A stretch of DNA of 64,000 nucleotides from Gerris lacustris (taxonomy: Eukaryota; Arthropoda; Insecta; Hemiptera; Gerridae): positions 58,527,307 to 58,591,306 of the forward strand of contig OX578276.1 in NCBI GenBank assembly GCA_951217055.1. Reading direction: 5' to 3'. Both the position numbers and the translations under genes were made by a program. The notes below the pieces were generated by a model. That model made no database searches and was not told the origin of the DNA. It was given only the letters and a program-made list of their open reading frames with translations. Each line of letters opens with the position of its first letter. Within the stretch, counting starts at the first letter, position 1. This document shows positions 55,992 through 64,000 of the stretch, in pieces.

Positions 55992-56940
55992 CTATTATAT
56001 TAACATAATTTTCTTTTGCGTGATAAGTTACTCATTTAATATAAACGCTCTAATTTGCAAAGCATTAATAATAAAGTTATGTATTTTGACTGCGTCTTTC
56101 TTTGATTTAATTTCTAGTATATGGTGTAGAGGTTTGGTTTCATCAGTCATCGATTCTGGGAGATAGTAAATTCTGATCGGTGCATAAGCCGGGCACTTCC
56201 TTATAATATGGTTCCAGTTTTCCTCTTCCTGTTTGCAGATAAGGCAGGTCTGGTCTTGATCCCAAATATAACTTATCCCATTATGGTAGATTTTTGCTCT
56301 CGAATGGCTGGCTGTACGTATTTGGGCTATTGTCCTTGTGATAGTTATTGGCAATTGTAAAAGTAGGTACTGCTTCGGTTCTCTTGACCAGCTCATACTG
56401 CGGAATAAGGGATTGTAATTAGAAGCTGCCGCCGAAGACAAGTCTCGATTATACATAACTAATTTATAAGCCTCTAATATACCAGGTATGCTCTTAGCCA
56501 GTGTATGTGGGTTGGTTATATCTTCGACCGTGATATCTGTCCGAGCTTTTCCTACTAGATTCAAAAGTTGCGTGACCCAATTGTACTTTTCTTTGTTTCC
56601 GGGCGAGCCGTGTAAGTAAATTAACCTATTAAGACAAATCTTAGAGTAGCTTGAATCTTCTAGCTTTAGGATTCTATCTAAAAACCAAAGACTTTGGGAC
56701 AGTATTTTTGTGGATATATGAACTAAACCTGTTTCCAATCTAAGTATGTAATTGGGTGTGTTTTTTGGTAACAGAAGCAGCCTTTTAACGAAATAGGTTT
56801 GCGCTCTTTCTAGGACGTCAGTGTATCGTAGGGCCCAAATTTGAGCTCCGTAGAGCATTGAAGTCACTATGACCGTTTCAAAAAGTCGCATTCTTGTGCC
56901 CCAGCTATTAGTCTTTGATGCCGCCAACATGTGTAAGACT
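55955..56940 (-). mobile_element. 5'-truncated LINE insertion with poly(A) tail
   Basis: The minus-strand element ends in a 37-base A tail (T run at 55955-55991 on plus), preceded by a 3' untranslated region of about 36 nt and the C-terminal part of ORF2. The 5' end is truncated near 56940, next to a family A tail. A target duplication was not found with confidence. Confidence 0.85.
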
Positions 56941-56996
56941 GTTATGTTAATATAACAATAAAGTACATGATAGGATGCGAGGAAGCCATTTGCCAC
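56028..56996 (-). pseudogene. non-LTR retrotransposon ORF2 C-terminal region
   Basis: The 322-residue frame covers the post-RT region: MLYGAQIWALRYTDVLERAQ (about residues 47-66), a long helical stretch, and a C-terminal zinc-knuckle-like CLICKQ...H...C (Cys251, Cys254, His263, Cys268). This layout is usual for the ORF2 ends of I/R1/Jockey-type LINEs. Endonuclease and the RT catalytic domain are missing by 5' truncation. The first 15-20 residues (MANGFLASYH) come from the adjacent family A tail, so the ATG is accidental. The frame itself is unbroken, which suggests recent insertion. Confidence 0.85.
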
Positions 56997-57012
56997 TCTA
57001 ATTGGCAGTCTA
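56945..57012 (+). repeat. family A 3' tail
   Basis: CATGATAGGATGCGAGGAAGC, TTTGCCACTCTAATTGGCAG and TCTATTTTT match the end of family A. It runs directly into a truncated family B copy. Confidence 0.75.
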
Positions 57013-57014
57013 TT

Positions 57015-57293
57015 TTTAATCTACTCTTCAATACCTTTCATTTGATTCCCCACTCAAAATTTAACAAAACAAATTTTCGCGTGCCGTGAATTATCCGCCA
57101 TTTTGGATTTGAACAGCTGATAATTTTGTTTGCTATATTTTTCCTGTGTGCGCGTCAAAACGAAAGTTTCTGGTTTTTATCTCTTTTGATTTAAAAGTTA
57201 TTGGAACCGTACAGAGTGACAGACAGACGGACGCAGGAACGAAACTATAAGGGTTACTTTTTTTGCTTTTACCAACGAACCCCTAAAAAGGCC
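57015..57293 (+). repeat. 5'-truncated family B copy
   Basis: ATCTACTCTTCAATACC, TTATCCGCCATTTTGGATTT, ATTGGAACCGTACAGAGTG, GACAGACAGACGG and the terminal TTTTACCAACGAACCCCT are in family B order. Confidence 0.75.
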
Positions 57294-57419
57294 ACTTAGG
57301 TTCTACCTCCTCATAATCATCAATGGTTTAAGTTATCTTTTTCCAAACTCAACGCAAAACTAATATCCCAAATGTTTTTAGATTTTATCTTATATGAAAA
57401 AAACAAAGTTTAATCCTTT

Positions 57420-57470
57420 ATTATTGAAGCGAGCGTAGCGAGCTTCCTACATTCAACGAAATATGCTCCG

Positions 57471-57522
<52 letters not shown>

Positions 57523-58198
57523 AGTAACGTTCACGCGTGTGACGATAACTTGAGTAAAAGTTGACCGATTTAGTTGAAATTTGGTATACATGTTCCTCTT
57601 ACTAATACTCAGGCTAAGTTCGTTGGACAGCGTGATCCGTCCATGAGTTCGCGCGCAACGCTCGCGTAAACGAGAGGTACAAAAATTAAATTGGAATTTC
57701 AGGACGGGAAAAGATTCTATCATCATCTATTCGATGAGACGAACATTTTTTTCAAATAACATTTTTTACTAAAACCAACAGCGACACCGCTATGACTTAA
57801 TAAAGATCGCTAAAACTATTAAAGCGGACCTAAACGTTTATAATAGAGAAAACAACCTTTTTACCGATATCTTACGTTCTAACGAAACGATTTTAATAAA
57901 ACTTCATATACACCATCTAATGCCCAATTGAAACAGGTATGCAAAATTTCAACTTGATACAAGCAAAATTCTTTGCGTAGTGACGAGATACATTTATAAT
58001 AATTGTTTAAAAGCTACCGCGGGTGGTGAAGATTGTTATAGTCGTATAGTGTATGGTTTGTTTAGGAAGTAAAGCTTTGTACCGAGTACCCCCACTCTTC
58101 CCTAGACTACCCTCTTCCACTTATCTTCAACTATGACATTCATCATGATTAATAAATTTCAATATTCAGTATTTCATTGCAATACGCTCGCTTCAATG
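57420..58198. mobile_element. family F element with GAAGCGAGCGTA inverted ends and (TGTC)13
   Basis: The left end ATTGAAGCGAGCGTA (57422) and right end TACGCTCGCTTCAAT (58196) are 15-bp inverted repeats with one change. A 52-base TGTC microsatellite lies at 57471-57522. The next blocks match 55290-55600. Flanking duplications are unclear. The minus frame at 57421-57726 is a read-through of the microsatellite, not a gene. Confidence 0.75.
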
Positions 58199-58204
58199 AT
58201 AGAG

Positions 58205-58550
58205 CCACGCGATGCCTAGTATATGTTATTTTACAAAATTATTTTTTATAGGTTTTACAAGAGCAGAGTCGTTAAGATTAGACCGTTCATTACCACATTC
58301 AATGTTTGTGTCTTGGATAGTTAATTAAATTTCTTTGCCTTTTGTTTTAGATAGCTCTTCGAATTAGTGCTAAATAATTTTCATCAAATAAAGTTAAAAT
58401 TAATATTGCATCAATTTATATATATATATATATATATATAAATTATATATATTATTTATATAAAATAAAATAAATTTTAGCTCTAAATTGAGAGAGCTGC
58501 CCCTCGAAAATTGTACCCAAGTTTTAATTCAGTTCTACATTAATTTAAAA
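58205..58550. other. AT-rich DNA with a (TA)n tract
   Basis: A simple TA repeat at about 58417-58441 and an AT-rich neighbourhood. No gene recognised. Confidence 0.4.
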
Positions 58551-58554
58551 TATT

Positions 58555-58840
58555 CACGTTCGATTTTAATTTGTATGGTAGGTGATAATTAGCCCAATGT
58601 TTGCCCCATATCAGTTCCTTCTGCACCTATTTAGTAGACCACAGATAGCACCAGATTAATTCAACCGTCTGCGCTCTTTGTTTAATTGATACTTTAATTA
58701 ATGTAAAAAATGAAAACAAATTTGACATTAAAAAAAAGTCTCAATAAATTAAACAATAATGCCTTGTAAAAAGCATAAAATCAATTAAGTACGTGATAGG
58801 ATGCAAGGAAGCTATGTTCCACACTAATTGGCAGTTTATA
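58555..58840 (+). repeat. family A partial copy (3' half)
   Basis: TTGTATGGTAGGTGATAATT, CAACCGTCTGCGCTCTTTG, GTGATAGGATGCAAGGAAGC and CTAATTGGCAGT follow the family A order; the head is missing. Confidence 0.75.
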
Positions 58841-59249
58841 GTTTTTAAATTTTATTTTTAAGTCTGCTTCAAAATAAAACTGCAATACATCTGTGTTTTG
58901 CTGAACACAACTCCAGAAAACTTAAGGTGTTTATTTTGAATAAGAAAATTAATGTAAAAGATCCTATAATGAAACCTGTCTAAAAATTATATACGTTATA
59001 TAATTTTATATCTACGATTGATACGAAATATATACATTGTATCTCTGTTTAGATGCGTAGAAAATGATTCTTTACGTACTTGTATTCATTGCGCATGCGC
59101 GTCTCATAGTTCTGAAGTAACTGTTTACATCGAGTTTTTAGTGAAAAACAATGAATGAAAAATAAATTGTAAAAAAGTAAATTGTAAATTGAAAAATAAA
59201 TTGTATACAGGAAGTTTATTTTTTTCTGCATTTATTATATAAATCTAAC

Positions 59250-59395
59250 AATCGTAGATAAAGTACGGTACGCAACTCGTGCGAAAACGCCATTTTGCAT
59301 TGCTCGTGTGGTTTTACCACCCTCGCTATCGCTCGGGTGCAAAATGCTACTTTCCGCACTCGACGCGTAATGTACTATTACAGTTTCCTTGTAAT
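59250..59395. repeat. GC-richer repeat with CTCG motifs
   Basis: CGCAACTCGTGCGAAAACGCC, TTGCATTGCTCGTGTGGTTT, CCTCGCTATCGCTCGGGTGC and CGCACTCGACGCG stand out in an AT-rich context. Complementary pieces (GCATTTTGC / GCAAAATGC) suggest a hairpin. The style resembles other CTCG-rich repeats at 21.9 kb. Confidence 0.45.
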
Positions 59396-59399
59396 AACC

Positions 59400-59660
59400 A
59401 AAAAAAAAAGAAACCTATAGATTTTTTCCTGTGGTTGTCACTCTGTACTCTGTAGGGTTCCAATACATTTTGTACCTAAAGAGATAAATACATGAAACTT
59501 TGTAGTATTTAAGATCTTTTTGACACACAAACAGGAAAAATAGCGAACTAAAAATTATCAGCCCTTTGAATGAATCGGATAATTCATGTCGCACGATTTT
59601 TTTTTAAATTTATTTTTAATTTTTTTTTTTTAATTAGGAGAGGGTATTAAATGAAAGGTA
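59400..59660 (-). repeat. family B copy on the minus strand
   Basis: Complements of ATTGGAACC...ACAGAGTG, GTTCGCTATTTTTCCTGT and ATTTAATACCC appear in reverse order. The left (5') part is missing. Confidence 0.65.
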
Positions 59661-59711
59661 TTTTGTTTAATTTTCCACGTCATTTATTTATTTTTATTTT
59701 TTTGTCATTTA

Positions 59712-60090
59712 TTGGTAGGTCATAATTAACCCATTGTTGGTGCCATATAAGTTTCAACCTTCTGCCCCCCATTTGTTTCTTTTCCACGAGCGCCGAAACA
59801 TACATTTATTAACACCAATATCTATATTTGTATTCATCTGATTTTTATGAAATTTGGATGATTCAACGAAAGTATAGCTCCAGATTAATTTCAACCGTCT
59901 GCTCTCTTTATTTTTCTAAATTGATACTTTTTGTTCAGATAAAAAATTAAAACAAAATTGACAGATTGAAAAATGACGGAGGGAAAATTAAGTAAATTTG
60001 ACAATAATAAAGGTTGTAAAAAGCATTAAATCAATAAAGTAGGTGATAGGATGTGAGGAAGCTATGTGTACATATTAGCAGTCTATATAT
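59712..60090 (+). repeat. family A partial copy (3' half)
   Basis: TGGTAGGTCATAATTAACCC, TATAAGTTTCAACCTTCTGC, TTTCAACCGTCTGCTCTC and GTGATAGGATGTGAGGAAGC, then TTAGCAGTCTATAT. Confidence 0.75.
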
Positions 60091-60720
60091 TTTTTCAAAA
60101 AATGTCAAATGGGACCAATTGATTTAAATTTTATATTAACATGTATTAAAGTTGACGTTTTGACTGCTTCAAAATAAAACTGCAATACATCTATGTTTTG
60201 CTGTACACTACTCCAGATAACTTAAGGTATTTATATTGAAACAGCCACTCAGCGCGGGGCTTTTGCCCGTACATCATGTATTAGTGGCAGTGGCAGTGGC
60301 TATGTTTCCTAAAATCATGTAGGTCAAGCAATTAAATGAAATATCAATATAGTTTTGTTTCTAAAGCCCTCTAGGATCAGGACTATATTATACATAATTC
60401 ATTCCGTAACTAAGAATGTAATACTCTCCGAATCGTAGTTTGGAGTCTATATCTATAAATTTAAAAAATGGCCAATAGAAATTAAGTAATATAATTTAAT
60501 AATAAATAACAATGCTAAAATAATAAATATAATAAATAAAAAAATAACTATAGTCAAAACCAATTAGACTGGGAATCATTGAACAATCATCAACTATGAT
60601 GGTGCATTAATTTATCTACCAGTCTCTACTCTTCATCCGGCATTAGCATACCAATAAATATTTTATAACTCTAGTTCTAGGACATATTAATAAAATAATC
60701 AATTCTAGATTTAAAGAGCA
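60091..60720. other. AT-rich DNA, no gene recognised
   Basis: A repeated block CTGCTTCAAAATAAAACTGC/AATACATCT(A/G)TGTTTTGCTG links 60158-60235 with 58863-58930, so sequence flanking the two family A copies is also duplicated. No coding sequence. Confidence 0.5.
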
Positions 60721-60723
60721 TTA

Positions 60724-61147
60724 AAGCCCCCCATCGAAGATCGAACATGTTGGGTTCGAGCGGCTCGGCCAACATATTCGAACGTTGATGGGCTCCATTC
60801 TAACATGTTAGACTGTTTTGTTGGGTTGGGCGTTGTGCTCGAAAGCACCCCCCAATTCCAACCCAACGTCCAACAAGTTGGGTCGTGGATGGTGAACCGT
60901 CGAGCGGCTCGCCTGACACGGCCTCAGTCTGTCTCGTGTTCTGTCGTGTACAGCTGTATTTTATTGGTCGCATTGAGTGATTCTCTGTGATTTCTGAACC
61001 GAATCCAGCGTCCGTTGTGGGATATTAAAGATTAAAGATATTGCAATAAACATATTCGAAAAGAAGTCTACGCGGTATTAAAGGGAAGGAAATATTTCCG
61101 GATTGTAACGAAAAGTTTATAAAAGCAAAAATCTTGCGATTTGATCG

Positions 61148-61184
<37 letters not shown>

Positions 61185-61868
61185 TTTTAAGTTGGGTAAT
61201 CTTTTTAAAGTTATAAAAATTTGGATTACATATATATATATCGCGTTTACAAAATGGCGGCTATTTTACTCCCGAAAAAAATTAAACAATACACACAAAA
61301 AAAATGTCCGCACTACCCCATTACGAACGGTCTTAAAATTAAGGCTACAATACATAAATATACTTCTCTGTGGTCCAATGATATTTCCGGGAGTTGATAT
61401 AAGAAAGTTAAATTTTAGAAATTTTAGGTGGCCGTTACTATGGAGACCCCAATTTTTTTATTTTTCGAAAATTTGAAGTTGGGTATCATTTTAAAGGTAT
61501 TGAGTATATTGCTTTTCCAAAATGGCGCCCATTTTACTCCTTAAAGTACCAAATAAGTCTTACCTAAGATACTAAAGGATAATATATATATACATATATC
61601 TTGCTTCTCAAAATTGCAATATTTATACATATTTTAGTTAAAAAAAAGAAATAAAATAAAGTTTTATGAGCGAAGAAAGCCTTTTAGTAACTTGCTAGCA
61701 AGTATTTGACGGAATTTTCATTTGGCTTAAACACTAAACACCACCACATACAGAGTCTATAGCCAAATCAAAATCAATTGCTGAACTGATGTTGGACCAA
61801 CATGCTCGGCCGTTGGGTTGGAGTCAGTTAGAGGTTGGGCCAACATGTTCGATCGTCGATGGGGGGCT
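60724..61868. mobile_element. Harbinger-like DNA transposon (1.15 kb)
   Basis: Left AAGCCCCCCATCGAAGATCG and right complement AGCCCCCCATCGACGATCG continue as inverted repeats through AACATGTTGG (about 31 bp, one mismatch). TTA flanks both ends (60721-60723 and 61869-61871). Repeated CCAACATGTTCG/GTTGGGTT motifs lie near the ends. The interior has a 33-base T run (61150-61182) and two CAAAATGGCG(G/C)C blocks. No transposase. Confidence 0.85.
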
Positions 61869-61871
61869 TTA

Positions 61872-62270
61872 GTATGAAGTGTAAGCACCCCAATCAGAAA
61901 TTAAATCGGTCTACAATTTATTGCGGACGCCATAAGAGCTCAAAGTCAAAGATTTAAGTAAAAAAAATAGAACCAAAATAGTAGATCTTTTATAATCAGC
62001 TACCGCTGGTGAAATCTGCTTCTCGATACGACTTAGCGTTTAGTCGCAATAAGCCTCCAAAAAAACTTTGAAGTTGGTCCACCCTCAATCATTTTTAAGG
62101 GGATAAAAATAAAACTTTATAATTTTTCGGATTTTTTCAGTCGGCTTGGACCAATTACTAATCAAACGCAAAAAACCGCGAGTCTAGATGGTCTAGAAGT
62201 ACCTACCCAAAAAGTATGAGTGGAGTATCAAATAAAAGGAATATTTTGTTTAATTTGTCATGTCATTTAG
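61872..62270. other. no gene recognised
   Basis: Ordinary AT-rich DNA between the Harbinger-like element and the next family A copy. Confidence 0.35.
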
Positions 62271-62274
62271 TGTG

Positions 62275-62605
62275 GTAGGTTATAATTAACCCATCGTTGT
62301 TGCCATATAAGTTTCAACCTTCTGCCCCCATTTGTTTCTTATCAATAAAAGTATTCATATGCTTTTTATGAAATTTGGATGGTTTGACGAAAGTATAGCT
62401 CCAGATTAATTTCAACCGTCTGCGCTCTTTATTTTTCTAAATTGATACTTTTTGTTTAGATAAAAAATTAAAACAAAATTGACAGGTTGAAATAACGGAG
62501 GGAAAATTAAGTAAATGTAACAATAATAAAGGTTGTAAAAAGCATAAAACCATTTTATACGACATAGGTCGCGAGGAAGCTATGTGCTTCACTAATTGCC
62601 TTTTT
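62275..62605 (+). repeat. family A partial copy (3' half)
   Basis: TAGGTTATAATTAACCCATC, TATAAGTTTCAACCTTCTGC, TTTCAACCGTCTGCGCTC and GGTCGCGAGGAAGCTATGTG. The end is more diverged than in other copies. Confidence 0.75.
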
Positions 62606-62609
62606 TTCT

Positions 62610-63080
62610 TTTTTTTTTATGTGCTTTTCTTTGAAAGTTTTAGTACATATATAATAATTCTCAAATCAAATTAGTGACCATGAAATCTTTAAACCATTTC
62701 TATATATTGGCTAAAGAGTTGATCAAATTAATATTTTCTATTTGAGCTTCAAATTTAAATATAAGTATTATGCTAAGGAGGTCAAAGTTTATAATGAGAT
62801 ATATAAAATATCTTATACTTTGAATGTTAATACCAATAGTAGTGTAGTTGCCCCTTATCCCACTAGAGTTCAGACCACTACACTTTTAAATGCAATATGG
62901 ATAAAATACAATTATTTCAGTTTTAGATTATAATTTTATTTTGACAAATAGTTCAAAAATTATAAACCTTTAGTAGGAAAACTTTTGTTTTAATTGAAAA
63001 TGGGTTTTTCCTCAATGCTAGTTTATGCTAGTTTTACCAATTATAACATTTTCATAGATGTAGTTTTAAAATAATTTTTT
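62610..63080. other. AT-rich DNA, no gene recognised
   Basis: The frame at 62742-62933 has no domain. No repeats identified. Confidence 0.35.
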
Positions 63081-63085
63081 ACTTC

Positions 63086-63660
63086 CGAGCTTACCATCGT
63101 TCTGAAGAACGAACCTTTTTATGTCTCCGGTTTCAAAAATTTCCAAAACAGAAATTCATTCTAGATATCAGGGAACATTTTTGGATCCGTGTTTATCTGT
63201 CTGTCACTCCATTTTGTGTACCAACATATCTAAAAAAATGAATCGCTTGATTTTAATGAAATTTGGATGGTAGGTTATTGTACACATTACATTCATTAGA
63301 GACATCAGGGAACTTTTTTATTCCGTGTTTTTCTGCCAGTCTGTCGGTCTTTCGCTCAATTTTTGCGAACCAACATAACTTAAATACTATTCCTCCGATT
63401 ATATTTAAATTTGGATGATAGATCTTAACTAGCCCATATTGTTGGTCCCATTTAAGTTTTAACCTTCTACACCAATTCGTTTCTCTTTCACATGCGTACA
63501 AACATACATTTATTTACACCTATATATCTTCAAAAGTACTTATCTGATTTTTATGAAATTTGGATATTTAATTTATGTAAAATTAACTTATTTACTTCAT
63601 GTTAAAAATCAAAACTTAAAATTAAATAAATTTAATAATACTTGGTTGTAAAATTATAAA
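63086..63660 (+). repeat. family A copy with internal rearrangement
   Basis: The head (CTTCCGAGCTTACC, then TTTCAAAAATTTCCAAAAC, ATATCAGGGAACATTTTTGG) is followed by the ATTTGGATGGTAGGTTATTG block. The GACATCAGGGAAC...GTCTGTCGGTCT segment then repeats at 63301-63350. It has a tandem partial duplication of its middle. Confidence 0.75.
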
Positions 63661-63665
63661 ATAAT

Positions 63666-64000
63666 TACACAATTTGTGAGAGACACCAAGAGATGTGCCA
63701 CGCAAGCATGACCCATAGGAACTGTTCCAACATCAGACATTGCGTCATTAAGATATTGGCTCGGCATTACGCCATGGCCTGCATCGTTTCGTCGCGTCCA
63801 ACTCATCAGGGGCCCGACGATGCCCACCCAACTCTGGACCTATACTAGTTCAAGAAGATCAGATATAGGACTTATCAGAGACGAGCGTGCTCTCTATTAT
63901 TGATTATACGCTACTATTGACGCAATTTCTGATGTTCGAACAGTTCCTATGGGTCACGCTTGCGTGGCACATCCCTTGGTGTCTCTCACAAATTGTGTAG
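63666..64000. mobile_element. element with about 85-bp terminal inverted repeats, reaching the window end
   Basis: The left arm TACACAATTTGTGAGAGACA (63666) through GTGCCACGCAAGC, CATAGGAACTGTTC and CATCAGACATTGCGTCA is complementary to 63918-63999 with a few mismatches. The core of about 165 bp (63753-63917) is GC-richer than its surroundings. The right end coincides with the window edge, so a target duplication cannot be tested and the element may extend further. Confidence 0.8.

Noticed and set aside
57471..57522. CRISPR-like or satellite array
   Set aside because: It is a four-base microsatellite with no spacers.
57421..57726. Protein with a Thr-Asp-Arg-Gln repeat
   Set aside because: The repeat is the TGTC microsatellite read on the minus strand.

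Overview
This is an AT-rich animal nuclear DNA window, almost certainly from an insect. The evidence is a BEL/Pao LTR retrotransposon, a LINE tail, Helitron and copia remnants, many hAT-type and Harbinger-type miniature elements, GT-AG exon structure, a seven-helix class C receptor and a survivin-like BIR exon. I see no operons, bacterial features, CRISPR arrays or intact tRNA genes. Base composition and repeat style would fit a hemipteran, but I cannot prove the order.

Host genes are sparse and all lie on the minus strand. (1) At 1112-2556 there are two phase-matched exons of an unrecognised gene, with an in-frame TGA in the second. (2) At 7024-7128 there is one clean exon encoding the start of a BIR domain (survivin/deterin-like). 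(3) At 27613-28530 there is an intact 305-residue class C seven-helix receptor, with a candidate 5'UTR acceptor at 28689 and a possible upstream exon near 31322-31540. No other convincing host gene is visible.

Repeats fill most of the rest. 1-6.5 kb: dispersed repeats, a 1.0 kb fold-back element (2870-3895), a short MITE (3950-4330) and a TIR element (5280-6482). 7.3-12.7 kb: family A repeat, two Helitron helicase tails, a near-perfect 0.8 kb palindrome (10786-11577) and a copia pol remnant. 13.3-20.3 kb: hAT elements at 13377-14326 and 16069-17716, each with perfect 8-bp target duplications, then a family A copy split by a Harbinger-like element (18179-19774). 22-26 kb: AT-rich DNA with a tRNA-derived SINE and short repeats. 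31.8-37.8 kb: two more hAT elements, a triplicated family B repeat and a 1.15 kb fold-back element built from palindromic CGAGGCGAAGCCGAGG-type motifs. 42.1-45.1 kb: a hAT element with a second hAT nested in it. 46.8-49.8 kb: a young BEL/Pao element with complete LTRs, a 5-bp target duplication and one long gag-protease-partial RT frame. 55.9-64 kb: a 5'-truncated LINE, families A, B and F, a Harbinger-like element (60724-61868) and a terminal inverted-repeat element that ends at the window edge.

The genes do not act together in any pathway. The main story is layered transposition: nested elements, split older repeats and several independent fold-back families. The most notable items are the compact BEL derivative that keeps gag and protease but has lost most of pol, the three fold-back elements, the dated nesting of DNA transposons, and the isolated survivin-like and unknown exons.
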